51,776 nucleotides of DNA from Pseudomonas sp. UYIF39 (GTDB lineage Bacteria; Pseudomonadota; Gammaproteobacteria; Pseudomonadales; Pseudomonadaceae): assembly GCF_029963765.1 (NCBI RefSeq), contig NZ_JALBYU010000034.1, forward strand, positions 1-51,776, read 5' to 3'. The translations under genes were made by a program, and so were the position numbers. Below, one piece after another: positions 33,661-42,387 of the stretch. Under the pieces are notes generated by a model that had not been told where the DNA came from, did not search any database, and was given only the letters and a program-made list of their open reading frames with translations. Within the stretch, counting starts at the first letter, position 1; every line of letters starts with the position of its first letter.

Positions 33661-33685
33661 AAAACCGCCGAAAGGCGGTTTTTTT
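33661..33685 (+). terminator. Rho-independent terminator of fba
   Basis: Stem AAACCGCC/GGCGGTTT with a 4-nt loop (GAAA) and a run of seven T, 24 bp after the stop codon. Confidence 0.93.
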
Positions 33686-33852
33686 ATAACTGTAGTCAGG
33701 GGGGAGAGGGCTCTTTTCTGGGTAATGGGCTTTAAAGCTACCTGTGCCGTTGGTCGGTATAGGTATTTCTGACAGGTAGTAAGAGGCAAGTTGCATACTT
33801 AGAGTAGGGCTAGTCGTCGAAGCCTCGACGGTCATTACTGAGGGTAATAACT

Positions 33853-34128
33853 ATGACTGCCTATATTGATTCAGCCTGGGGCGGCAATGCCTCAATAACG
33901 GTTCGTGGGCGAGGAACTCCTGGCTATAGGATCTATCTGCATCAGGCGGGCACAGGCGCTATGCTGGGGACTGGTGTTGTTGGGGCGGGTGGCGATTATT
34001 CGTTTATGACGCAGGAGTCAACGTTGCTAATGTACGGAGGTCAGACTATTAATGTGCAAGTTCGGGAGACTGCGGACAATGTTAGTTATTCTGATTGGAG
34101 TCTATATTCCAGTGTTTCTGTCAGTTGA
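33853..34128 (+). CDS. Small beta-repeat-like hypothetical protein, low GC
   Basis: This 91-residue ORF has no signal peptide. Its pattern (ITVRGRGTPGYRIYLHQAG, LGTGVVGAGGDYSF, INVQVRETADNVSYSDWS) resembles one repeat of Ig-like beta-sandwich domains found in large exported proteins of pseudomonads, where units have GxGxPG, a central VVGxxGxW and a final strand. The codon use and base composition (many A/T third positions, rare codons such as ATA, AGG, CTA) differ from the neighbours. A GAGGG motif precedes the ATG by 8 bases. It could be a horizontally acquired single-domain protein or a fragment of a lost larger gene. Function unknown. Confidence 0.55.
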   Translation: MTAYIDSAWGGNASITVRGRGTPGYRIYLHQAGTGAMLGTGVVGAGGDYSFMTQESTLLMYGGQTINVQVRETADNVSYSDWSLYSSVSVS

Positions 34129-34238
34129 GTCAGCCGTTAACTGGCGTGATGGATAAAAGGGGAAAGATCCTGAGAAACCCCCGCTTTTTCCTCGCCACGG
34201 TGGGAGTGGTCCTACGAGGTTTTCGGACGCTGGGATTT

Positions 34239-34383
34239 GTAGCAGCTGTCGAGCTTGCGAGGCTGCGTTCGGCTGCGAAGCAGTCGTAAATCAGACAGCG
34301 CATTTATTCAGTTAGACCGGGTTCAGCGGGCTTGCGAGGACTTCGTCCTCGGACGCAGCCTCGCAGGCTCGGCAGCTGCTACA
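34239..34383. repeat. REPIN type C with long arms
   Basis: Arms 34239-34271 and 34351-34383 are inverted copies of about 33 bp with a few mismatches (TGTAGCAGCTGTCGAGC start). The inside holds a 27-bp stretch (34266-34292) shared exactly with the type B element at 42252-42278, and the hairpin GCGAGGACTTCGTCCTCG (34334-34351) shared with the element at 46786. The remaining part of the gap from 34129 to 34422 shows no gene. Confidence 0.85.
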
Positions 34384-34422
34384 GAGATCGAGTTGTTCTT
34401 GGGAACGATCAGCGTGAGAGCG

Positions 34423-35091
34423 CTACTTGTTGTGATCAATATCCAGCTTGCTGAACGTCACTTGTCCGCCTTCGCTGGTGTACCCGGTGTGGTCCTGCAC
34501 ATAAACACCGGCCTTGAAGTACAGCGGCTTGACGCTCCAGGTCTTGCTGATGTCGGTGTCCCATTGGTAGCCCGCAGCGCTAATGCCCAATGCCCCCTTA
34601 GGGCTGAGGTGGATGAGGTAGGAAAACTCCCGATCCAGTTTCACCCCGGTAGCAATGGTGATTATCCGTGCGGCATCGTCATCAGGGTGCATACGAACCT
34701 TGGCGACGATGTTGCCCGACTGTGTGCTGGTCGAGTACTGATACTCGAGCTTCACCATCGGTTTCTGGCTTTCATAGGCGTGGATCTGGCCAATAACGAT
34801 CTTCCCCGAACTCGGTACCTGATTCACCGCCAGGGTGGCGCGCAGGGTATTGTCGGCGTCCCCGTAGAGCCAGTTTTTCAGGGCGCCATTGCTGTAGGTT
34901 TCGCGAAGTTCGGTGCGGGGATACTTTGCGTTTTCAGTTTTGGAACCGGTGACCGGGGCCCAGAAAAACAAGGTGCCGGTGTCGGAGTGGAAGTATTGGT
35001 CCTTGAAGCCATCCACCAGTTTTGACGTTTCAACGGTGTACGGCGGATTGCCGACGGGAACGCTGAGGTTCCAGGTTGCGAGATCGATCAT
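34423..35091 (-). CDS. Polysaccharide lyase family 7 alginate lyase
   Basis: This 222-residue protein is a PL7 jelly-roll lyase that cleaves alginate by beta-elimination. The three signature blocks are present: RTELRE (59-64), QIH (102-104) and YFKAGVYVQ (191-199, usually YFKAGVYNQ). The catalytic Arg, Gln, His and Tyr are all there. No signal peptide precedes the domain from the ATG at 35091, so it may be cytoplasmic or exported another way; the frame open upstream contains no hydrophobic leader. The length equals the single-domain P. aeruginosa PA1167 type. It is divergent from the c-di-GMP gene, with which it could share the theme of exopolysaccharide control. Confidence 0.88.
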   Translation of the reverse strand: MIDLATWNLSVPVGNPPYTVETSKLVDGFKDQYFHSDTGTLFFWAPVTGSKTENAKYPRTELRETYSNGALKNWLYGDADNTLRATLAVNQVPSSGKIVIGQIHAYESQKPMVKLEYQYSTSTQSGNIVAKVRMHPDDDAARIITIATGVKLDREFSYLIHLSPKGALGISAAGYQWDTDISKTWSVKPLYFKAGVYVQDHTGYTSEGGQVTFSKLDIDHNK

Positions 35092-35414
35092 AGACAAAAG
35101 CTTCCACGTTTTTTTTACTGCACGCACGTTCCAGAAGCTCTGGCACGCGCCTTGGGGGCAATCCTTATAATCGCAGAAGTTCAATTTGTTAATGCGTAAA
35201 TGACAAACGGGTGACGTCAAAATCCTGTTAAAAGGCCATCTTTCCCGGTTCTAGGGGGCTGTGGCGCTGACCGTTAGTCGGCAAATGGACGCTTTGGTTA
35301 AATGATGGCGTACTGATAGCTTCTGCTTTTGCAGAACCCGGTCTAGAGTGAAGGCTTAGTATTTGTCCGGTTTTCACGAGAAACCGGCCTGACGTCCCGC
35401 ATAAGAGAAGCAGC
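35092..35414. other. Divergent intergenic region between alginate lyase and c-di-GMP gene
   Basis: No gene is seen in these 323 bp. The left half is AT-rich. Two hairpins lie before the plus-strand gene: TTCTGC-TTTT-GCAGAA at 35321-35336 and CCGGTTT-7 nt-AAACCGG at 35367-35387. I could not call a convincing promoter for either gene. The hairpins lie in the likely leader of the REC-PAS-GGDEF-EAL gene. Confidence 0.5.
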
Positions 35415-37538
35415 ATGGAATGCGCGCAACCCACGCCAGCTGAAGGCAGTTCAATTCTTTTAATCGTCGATGATTACCCTGAAAACCTGATCAGCATGCG
35501 CGCGTTGTTGCAGCGCCAGGACTGGCAGGTCATGACCGCCGCCTCGGGCTTCGAGGCACTCAGTCTGTTACTTGAACACGATGTCGATCTGGTGCTGCTG
35601 GATGTGCAGATGCCGGGCATGGACGGTTTTGAAGTGGCACGCCTGATGCGCGGCAGCCAACGAACCTGCCTCACGCCGATCATTTTTCTTACCGCCAACG
35701 AACAGTCCCAGGACGCCGTGATCAAGGGCTATGCCTGCGGCGCGGTGGATTACCTGTTCAAACCGTTCGATCCACAAATTCTCAAGCCCAAAGTCCAGGC
35801 GCTGCTCGAGCATCAGCGCAATCGCCGTGCGTTGCAGCGCCTGAGCCACGATCTGGAGGTCGCACGCGCGTTTAATGCCTCGGTGCTCGACAATGCCGCC
35901 GAAGGCATCCTGGTGGTCGGTGAGGACGGTCTGATCCGCTTTGCCAATCCGGCGATGTCGCGGCTGCTCAATGCCACGGTGCAAGACCTGCAAGGCAAAG
36001 AGTTTTTGGATTTCCTGCAAAAACCGCACATCCCGATCTGGTCCGACTCCGAGTTGTTCGCCGGTTACAAACGCGGCGAAACCCTGCGCCTGCACGATGC
36101 ATTGCTGCGTACGGCGCCCGGCCAGCAGGTGCCCGTGGCGCTGTCCTGCGCACCGTTGCCCAGCGAACAACATGCGATGGTGGTGACAGTGCTGGACATG
36201 TCGGTGGTGCGCCATCTGCATCAGCAACTGGAGTTCCAGGCCGTCACTGACCCATTGACTGGGCTGCTCAATCGTCGCGGTTTTTACCAGACGGCGGAAA
36301 ACCTGCTGTTGCGTGGCGACCGCTCCGACAGCGCCTGGGTGCTGCTGTATCTGGACCTCGACGGCTTCAAACGGGTCAACGATTCCCTCGGTCACGATGC
36401 CGGCGACCGGGTGCTACGGTGGGTGTCCGAGCAGTTGAAGGCCTGTCTGCGGCCCTTCGACATTCTGGCGCGCATGGGCGGTGATGAGTTCACCGCGTTG
36501 CTGGATCTGGAATTCCCCGAGCAAGCGGCAAAAATTGCCGAAAAGCTGATTGAGCGGGTGTCGATCTGTCAGCAGATCGATGGTCTGGATATCGCGTTGG
36601 GCGCCAGCATCGGCATTGCGACGTACCCGGATTGCGGTTCCAATCTCGACGGCTTGTTACGTGCGTCAGACATCGCCATGTACGAAGCCAAGCGCGCCGG
36701 CCGTCAGCAATATCGTTTCTACGATCACGAAATGAACGGCCGGGCACGCTCGCGGCTGATGCTCGAAGAAAGTGTGCGCGCGGCGATCGAGAACCGTGAT
36801 TTCAATTTGGTGTATCAACCTCAGCTGGCCATTAACAGTGGGCAGATTCGCGGGTTCGAAGCGCTGATCCGCTGGCAGCACCCGAGCGTCGGCGATGTAC
36901 CGCCGGGGCTGTTTTTGCCATTGCTGGAAGAGGCGCGGTTGATCAGTCGCCTGGGCAGCTGGATCTATCAACAAGGGGCGAGCCAGCGAAAAGCCTGGGA
37001 AACCTTGTTTACCGACGATTTGGTGCTGGGCGTCAGTTTGAGCAGTACGCAGTTCGGCATGCCCAATCTGGTCACTGAGTTGCGCCAGGTACTGGAGCGC
37101 CATGGTTTGCAGGCGCGCCATCTGGAAGTCGAGGTCACTGAAGAGGCCTTGATGCAAAACCCCGAGGAAACCCGCAAACAGCTGCGCCTGCTGCGTAACC
37201 TGGGTGTGCGAGTGGCCCTGGATGATTTTGGTTCCGGGCCGTGTTCGCTGTCTCATCTGCGCGATCTGGAATTGGACACGCTCAAGTTCGACCGGCATTT
37301 GATTGCCCGGCTTCTGGAGTCCTCACGCGATGCGGCGCTGGTGCGCAATGTGATCGAGCTGTGCAAGGAGTACGGGATGCTGGTGATTGCCGAGGGGGTG
37401 GAAACCGTTGCGCAATATCAGTGGCTGCAAGCCAATGGTTGCGAGTACGTGCAAGGGTTTCTGGTCGCACGGCCGATGATGGCCGAGGACGTCGGCGACT
37501 TTGTGCAGCCGTTCAACTGGAACACGCTGACCGGCTGA
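35415..37538 (+). CDS. Response regulator REC-PAS-GGDEF-EAL, c-di-GMP turnover
   Basis: This 707-residue protein has four domains. The REC domain (12-130) has Asp19/Asp20, phospho-acceptor Asp63, Thr93 and Lys116. A PAS domain lies at about 150-265. The GGDEF domain (about 275-440) has an intact GGDEF (355-359) and an I-site RPFD (346-349) five residues upstream, so it should make c-di-GMP and be feedback-inhibited. The EAL domain (about 445-700) has EAL (482-484), the Glu pair at 573 and 576, Asp603/Asp604, Lys624 and Gln680, but Ser541 replaces the metal-binding Asn of the NxS motif. No histidine kinase gene is adjacent. Output is probably synthesis with reduced hydrolysis. Confidence 0.93.
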   Translation: MECAQPTPAEGSSILLIVDDYPENLISMRALLQRQDWQVMTAASGFEALSLLLEHDVDLVLLDVQMPGMDGFEVARLMRGSQRTCLTPIIFLTANEQSQDAVIKGYACGAVDYLFKPFDPQILKPKVQALLEHQRNRRALQRLSHDLEVARAFNASVLDNAAEGILVVGEDGLIRFANPAMSRLLNATVQDLQGKEFLDFLQKPHIPIWSDSELFAGYKRGETLRLHDALLRTAPGQQVPVALSCAPLPSEQHAMVVTVLDMSVVRHLHQQLEFQAVTDPLTGLLNRRGFYQTAENLLLRGDRSDSAWVLLYLDLDGFKRVNDSLGHDAGDRVLRWVSEQLKACLRPFDILARMGGDEFTALLDLEFPEQAAKIAEKLIERVSICQQIDGLDIALGASIGIATYPDCGSNLDGLLRASDIAMYEAKRAGRQQYRFYDHEMNGRARSRLMLEESVRAAIENRDFNLVYQPQLAINSGQIRGFEALIRWQHPSVGDVPPGLFLPLLEEARLISRLGSWIYQQGASQRKAWETLFTDDLVLGVSLSSTQFGMPNLVTELRQVLERHGLQARHLEVEVTEEALMQNPEETRKQLRLLRNLGVRVALDDFGSGPCSLSHLRDLELDTLKFDRHLIARLLESSRDAALVRNVIELCKEYGMLVIAEGVETVAQYQWLQANGCEYVQGFLVARPMMAEDVGDFVQPFNWNTLTG

Positions 37539-37583
37539 ATTCGCTACACTGGCGACCTTTTCGTGAATTGTGTTGCCGCCCCA

Positions 37584-38075
37584 ATGACCGCGTTGAAATA
37601 CCTCCAGGCCTATCCCGCCGCGCTGCAGGATCAGGTTCGCCAGCTGATCGCCGACGGTCGACTGGGCGACTACCTGAGCCAGCGTTACCCGGAAAAACAC
37701 GGGGTACAGAGCGACAAGGCGTTGTACACCTATACGCTGGACCTCAAGCAGGAATACCTGCGTAACGCCCCGGCCATCGATAAGGTGTTGTTCGACAACC
37801 GCCTGGACCTGACCCGCCGCGCCCTCGGATTGCACACCGCGATATCCCGGGTGCAGGGCGGCAAGCTCAAGGCCAAGAAAGAAATTCGTGTTGCTTCATT
37901 ATTCAAGGAAGCGCCTGCCGAGTTTCTGAAAATGATCGTGGTGCATGAGCTGGCGCACTTCAAAGAGTCGGATCACAACAAGGCGTTCTACAAGCTTTGC
38001 GAACACATGTTGCCGGGGTATCACCAGGTGGAGTTCGATGTGCGGGTGTACCTGACGTGGCGAGATATGCAATAG
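37584..38075 (+). CDS. YgjP-like metallopeptidase-domain protein
   Basis: This 163-residue protein has the zinc motif HELAHFKESDHNKAFY (HExxH with a third ligand His in SDHNKAF), typical of YgjP-like/M48-related proteins (DUF45). The N-terminal half is helical. Substrate and activity are not established for the family. The ATG at 37584 was chosen; a GTG seven codons earlier is possible. The small winged-helix gene starts 31 bp after the stop, so they may be co-transcribed. Confidence 0.82.
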   Translation: MTALKYLQAYPAALQDQVRQLIADGRLGDYLSQRYPEKHGVQSDKALYTYTLDLKQEYLRNAPAIDKVLFDNRLDLTRRALGLHTAISRVQGGKLKAKKEIRVASLFKEAPAEFLKMIVVHELAHFKESDHNKAFYKLCEHMLPGYHQVEFDVRVYLTWRDMQ

Positions 38076-38106
38076 AGGTCAAAATATCGCAACCGGGAGT
38101 GTTTAG

Positions 38107-38403
38107 ATGGATGTAAGCAAGACCAAGAGCAGCTTCTACCGCCGGTTGTACGTGGCGTACCTGATTGATAGCGGGTTGGCCAGTAACGTCCCGGCGCTGA
38201 CCGACGTGACCGGAATGCCCCGGCGCACGGCTCAGGACACCATCGCGGCATTGGCGGATCTGGACATTGTTTGCGAGTTCGAGCAGGAAGACGGTGCGCG
38301 CAATCATGCCGGCCGCTATCGGATTCGCGAGTGGGGGGCGATAGATCGGGGGTGGATCGAGCGCAATCTTCGGCAGATCAAAGCGGTGCTGGAGTATCCC
38401 TAG
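38107..38403 (+). CDS. Small winged-helix DNA-binding protein
   Basis: This 98-residue protein fits a winged helix: LYVAYLIDSGLASNVPALTD, then a recognition helix in TGMPRRTAQDTIAALADLD and a wing (CEFEQEDGARNHAGRYRI). It has no effector domain. The family is common in Pseudomonas genomes without a known target. A GGGAG ribosome site lies before the ATG. Confidence 0.75.
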   Translation: MDVSKTKSSFYRRLYVAYLIDSGLASNVPALTDVTGMPRRTAQDTIAALADLDIVCEFEQEDGARNHAGRYRIREWGAIDRGWIERNLRQIKAVLEYP

Positions 38404-38424
38404 CTCCTGCGGTGACTGAGCCGA

Positions 38425-38455
38425 CGCCTTCGCGGGCAAGCCCGCGATGGGGCCC
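38425..38455. repeat. REP unit of a fourth type (GCGGGCAAGCCCGC)
   Basis: CTTCGCGGGCAAGCCCGCGATGG forms a GCGGGC/GCCCGC hairpin. It ends exactly at the stop codon of the acetyltransferase gene and lies between two convergent genes. Confidence 0.7.
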
Positions 38456-38908
38456 TCAGGAACGGCGCATCCCGATATGCGGAATGTCATCCTCGAGAAA
38501 TTCCTCGCCCGCCACCACAAACCCGTACCGCCCGTAATACCCCTGTAAATGCGCTTGGGCCGAGAGATAGATCGGTACTTCAGGCCAGCGCTTTTCAGCC
38601 TGTTTCAATGCCTGCGCCATCAACTCATGCCCGAGCCCTGTACCGCGCGCTTGAGGGGCAATGATCACTCGCCCGATGACCACGTCGCCACCCTGTAACT
38701 CCGGGTCGAGCAACCGCAGGTACGCCACCAGCCGATCCCCGTCCCAAGCCATCAAATGGCAGGTGTCACCTTCCAGATCCTGGCCATCGACGTCCTGATA
38801 GACGCATTTCTGCTCAACGACAAATACCTCTGCACGCAGCTGCAGAATGGCGTACAGCTGCTCCTTGCCCAGATCACTGTGGTGCTTGCAGACCCAATCG
38901 GTTGTCAT
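38456..38908 (-). CDS. GNAT acetyltransferase, ElaA-like
   Basis: This 150-residue protein has the GNAT fold with the acetyl-CoA loop RVIIAPQARGTGLGHELM. The beginning LQLRAEVFVVEQKCVYQDVDGQDLE, split in two strands, is typical of the ElaA family. The end YYGRYGFVVAGEEFLEDDIPHIGM also matches. The acceptor is unknown. The ATG at 38908 has AGGAG seven bases upstream; a GTG two codons earlier overlaps the spacer. Confidence 0.9.
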   Translation of the reverse strand: MTTDWVCKHHSDLGKEQLYAILQLRAEVFVVEQKCVYQDVDGQDLEGDTCHLMAWDGDRLVAYLRLLDPELQGGDVVIGRVIIAPQARGTGLGHELMAQALKQAEKRWPEVPIYLSAQAHLQGYYGRYGFVVAGEEFLEDDIPHIGMRRS

Positions 38909-39165
38909 TTTCACACTCCTTGAACATCGTCGCTCCGATACTAAGCGCCTAGACGAAAGATGTCTTTATGGCAGAGAAATCTGTGACAAAGACCAAAATG
39001 CCATCATTCATTTCGCGCGGCGTTGTCTTGATTGTGTAATCTGAGATGAAGCGCTGTGCAGTGGCTTCGATGAGCTAATGTCAGTACCTGGGTTTGGCGG
39101 TACGGGGGCCTTGGAGTTTTGGCTGAAAACACGTCGGGCGTCCCGCCCGCTAAGGACTTTCTAGC

Positions 39166-39903
39166 ATGCCGCGATTGCATCGAGCCTTTGCTTTGATTGG
39201 ATTGCTGTTGCTGACTCAAAGTGCGGCAGCGGAAAAGCTGCGATTGGTAGCCGATGCCTGGCCGCCCTTTACCGACGTCACACTGGTCAACGGTGGGTTG
39301 GCCACAGACATCGTCAGCACGGCGCTGGCCCGAGCCGGTTACGCCAGTGATTTTGAACAAGTTCCTTGGGCGCGGGCCTTGCAGGGTGTAGGCGAGGGTC
39401 GATATGACGTGTTGGTCAACGCCTGGTACACCGACGATCGTACGAAGCTTGGCCAGTTTTCCGGCGAATACCTGCTCAACCGGGTGCACTTTCTCAAGCG
39501 CAAAGACACACCGATCGAATACAACAACCTGCAACAACTGCATACCTATCCGATAGCGGTGGTGCGCGGTTACGCCTATTCACCGGAGTTTGATGACGAC
39601 GTGTCGCTGCAGAAAGTCCCGGTGCACAACTTCGCCATGGCGGTGCGCATGGTCGCCGCCGACCGGGTCAAATTGACGCTGGAAGACGAATACGTCGCGC
39701 GTTACTACCTGGCCCGGGAATCAACCAAGGTGCGCAATGCCGTGGAGTTTTTGCCCCAGCCACTGAGCGAGAACAGCCTGCACATCCTGGTCAGCCTGAA
39801 GAACCCCAGGCATGAACAGATCGTCGCCGGTTTCGACCGCGAGATCGCGGCGATGAAAGTGGATGGGAGTTATCAGCGGTTGATGGAACGGCACGGAATG
39901 TAA
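39166..39903 (+). CDS. Periplasmic binding-protein-like gene (SBP family 3)
   Basis: This 245-residue protein begins with a signal peptide (RAFALIGLLLLTQSAAAEKL, cleavage after SAAA). Family-3 features are VADAWPPFTDV, GLATDIVSTALARAGY, VPWARALQGVGEGRYDVLVN and YPIAVVRGYAYSPEF. It is like the gene at 12931 in being solitary, without permease or ATPase. The ligand is unknown. It converges on yccS with 14 bp between. Confidence 0.82.
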   Translation: MPRLHRAFALIGLLLLTQSAAAEKLRLVADAWPPFTDVTLVNGGLATDIVSTALARAGYASDFEQVPWARALQGVGEGRYDVLVNAWYTDDRTKLGQFSGEYLLNRVHFLKRKDTPIEYNNLQQLHTYPIAVVRGYAYSPEFDDDVSLQKVPVHNFAMAVRMVAADRVKLTLEDEYVARYYLARESTKVRNAVEFLPQPLSENSLHILVSLKNPRHEQIVAGFDREIAAMKVDGSYQRLMERHGM

Positions 39904-39917
39904 GTGCCGGGCCCGCT

Positions 39918-42101
39918 TCAATCCTCACTCGTTTCCTTGATGAGATGCGCTGCCAACGTCCGCAATGGCCCGAGCTGACGGCAGATCAACGCCAACTGTG
40001 TCTGCACCAGCCGTTGGCCTTCATCGAGTTCGTCCGGCATCTGTTCAAGCGTATTGGCCAGTCCCTCTTCCTCATCGCTCTGAATCGCAATCGGCAGTTT
40101 GCTCGCCAACCCTTGGGCAATTTCATCGATGCTGGCGGCCAGTCTCACGCCGGCACCGTCGATCAAATGCTCGCGCACGTCGGGCGGTAACTGGGTTTCC
40201 CGGTGTGCGCCCAGCCCGGACAAATAACTGAGCAAGGTGTGCGACAGCACCAGGAAGCGGAACCCGACATCGGCCTCCTTACGGAAGTGCCCCGGTTCCA
40301 TCAGCATGTTGGCGAGTGTCGTCGACAGTGCCGCGTCAGCGTTGTGCGCATTGCGTCGGGCCAGGCGATACGCCAGGTCGTCGCTTTTGCCGGCGGCGTA
40401 TTGCTGCATGATCTGGCGCAGGTAAATGCTGTTGCACGTGAGGGTGTTGGCCAGCACTTTGTTCAGGCGTCGACCCTGCCAGTCCGGCAGGAAGAAGAAC
40501 ACCGCCAGCCCGGCGATCAGGCTGCCGAGCAAGGTATCGAACAACCGCGGCAGGAACAGCCCGTAACCATCCCCGACCTGGTTGAAGCAGAAGAGCACCA
40601 TCAAGGTGATCGCGGCCGTCGCCAAGGTGTAGCGGGTGGTGCGGTTGATAAAGAACACCACGCCAGCGGCGATCGCGAAGCACGATTGGATCAAGGGATT
40701 GGGAAACAGATCGAACAGCGCCCAGGCTACGGTCAGGCCGATGGCGGTGCCGATGATTCGTTGGCCGAGTTTGCGGCGGGTGGCGCCGTAGTTCGGTTGG
40801 CAGACAAACAGCGTGGTGAGGATGATCCAGTAACCCTGAGACGGGTGGATCAAATGCACCATCCCGTAGCCGATACTCAAGGCCAAGGGCAAACGCAGTG
40901 CGTGACGGAACAATAACGAGGTCGGTGTCAGCTGTGTGCGTAACCGAATCCACACATCCTTGAGGCTACGTGGCGAACGGTCGAGCAGGCTGCTGTCGGT
41001 GGCGTCCGCCAGGGCATCGGGGTTGCTGGCGTCGCTCAGCAAACGGTCGAGCGTGCCGAGGTTGGCCGCCAGTGCCCGCAATGACCGCAACAGTCCGCGC
41101 CAGGCCGGGTTGCTCTGAACGCGCAAATGTTCGAGAGAGGCGTGCAGGTCGCTCAGGGCTTCGGCGAAGCTGGCGTCATAGATGAACGGCTGGCGCATCT
41201 GGATCGACTCGGCCAGCGCCCGACAGGCCTTGCCTTGCTGGCGCAGCAGGCGCTGGCAGCGGAACATCACGTCGCTGTGAAAGAAGGCATCGGCCAGGGC
41301 GTTGTAAGGGTAGTGCGAGGAACTGGCGCGCTCGTGGATGTCCTGAGCGAGGAAGTACAGCTTCAGGTAACGGCTGACTTTCGAGCCCGGTCGACCGTTG
41401 CCGACCCGGTGCAGGATGATTTCCTTGGCGGCGTTCAGTGCGGCCACGACACGGCCGTTTTGCTGCGCCAGTTCCAGTCGACGTGCTTCTACGTCCATCT
41501 GCCGGATTGGCTCGAACAGCGACGATTTCAGCTTCAGGTAAAAACCCAGTTCACGGAACAACCGCGCCAGGCTTTGCTGCACTGGCTGATTGGAAAACAT
41601 CGCCTGCCACAGCACCGAGAGCAAACCGTACCACGCTGCACCGGCCACCAGCAGCACCGGCTCGTGCCAGAAATCGGTGACTGCACCGCCGCGCTGGTCC
41701 ACGCCGATCATGGTGTAGACCGACAGAATCAACGTCGCCGACGCAATCGCGCCATAGCGTTCACCCAAGGCGCCGAGCATGGTCAGGCCGAAACTGGCCA
41801 GGGCCAGGGCGATGACAAAAACGACCGGGTAGGGGAAGAGCAGTTCGACGGAGAGAGCGGCGACGCTGAAGCACACCAGCGTCACGGCCAGCGCATTGAG
41901 GCGGCCCTGCCAACTGTCGTCGGTCTCGGCCAGGGCGCTGGCGATGATCCCGAGGAACAGCGGGATCAGCAGCCCCATTTCATCCTTGTACCAACACAGC
42001 GCCATGCTGCCGGTCAGGGCGATGAACACCCGCACGCTGTAGCTGAATTTATCCAGCGCCCAGAGGCGACGCAGAGACTGACTAAACGGGGTCGATGACA
42101 T
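39918..42101 (-). CDS. YccS/FUSC-family inner-membrane protein
   Basis: This 727-residue protein has two clusters of hydrophobic segments (about residues 25-150 and 395-520), separated and followed by cytoplasmic helical parts, the layout of YccS/YhfK and the FUSC superfamily that includes aromatic-acid exporters AaeB. The N-terminus FSQSLRRLWALDKFSYSVRV and the second-half GYWIILTTLFVCQPNYGATR with KLGQRIIGTAIGL are family signatures. The substrate is not established. It is a single gene. Confidence 0.88.
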   Translation of the reverse strand: MSSTPFSQSLRRLWALDKFSYSVRVFIALTGSMALCWYKDEMGLLIPLFLGIIASALAETDDSWQGRLNALAVTLVCFSVAALSVELLFPYPVVFVIALALASFGLTMLGALGERYGAIASATLILSVYTMIGVDQRGGAVTDFWHEPVLLVAGAAWYGLLSVLWQAMFSNQPVQQSLARLFRELGFYLKLKSSLFEPIRQMDVEARRLELAQQNGRVVAALNAAKEIILHRVGNGRPGSKVSRYLKLYFLAQDIHERASSSHYPYNALADAFFHSDVMFRCQRLLRQQGKACRALAESIQMRQPFIYDASFAEALSDLHASLEHLRVQSNPAWRGLLRSLRALAANLGTLDRLLSDASNPDALADATDSSLLDRSPRSLKDVWIRLRTQLTPTSLLFRHALRLPLALSIGYGMVHLIHPSQGYWIILTTLFVCQPNYGATRRKLGQRIIGTAIGLTVAWALFDLFPNPLIQSCFAIAAGVVFFINRTTRYTLATAAITLMVLFCFNQVGDGYGLFLPRLFDTLLGSLIAGLAVFFFLPDWQGRRLNKVLANTLTCNSIYLRQIMQQYAAGKSDDLAYRLARRNAHNADAALSTTLANMLMEPGHFRKEADVGFRFLVLSHTLLSYLSGLGAHRETQLPPDVREHLIDGAGVRLAASIDEIAQGLASKLPIAIQSDEEEGLANTLEQMPDELDEGQRLVQTQLALICRQLGPLRTLAAHLIKETSED

Positions 42102-42231
42102 GAAGTGCGAGGGCCTTCCGAGGCAATGACGCTAAATTGAGCCAGTAATGACGCCGACGCAATGGCGCCGATCACATCTGACAGCAAAATCTGTTCCTTC
42201 CTGGTGGAGATGTCAGATCTGCATTGACCCT

Positions 42232-42360
42232 GTGGCGAGGGGATTTATCCCCGTTCGGCTGCGAAGCAGTCGTAAATCTGCGAGCGAGGTCTGTCTGACG
42301 TAACGCGTTTGCCGATTTGGGGCCGCTTCGCAGCCTGACGGGGATAAATCCCCTCGCCAC
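42232..42360. repeat. REPIN with type B ends and type C-like interior
   Basis: Ends 42232-42253 (GTGGCGAGGGGATTTATCCCCG) and 42339-42360 are inverted type B REPs. The interior 42252-42278 is identical over 27 bp to the inside of the type C element at 34266-34292. It lies between yccS and the flavoprotein gene. The remaining part of the 286-bp gap shows no gene. Confidence 0.85.
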
Positions 42361-42387
42361 AAAAGCCTCATTCCATATTGATGCGGA

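Noticed and set aside
33629..33835. A 68-codon minus-strand frame downstream of fba
   Set aside because: It overlaps the fba terminator, has no ribosome site and no recognisable pattern.
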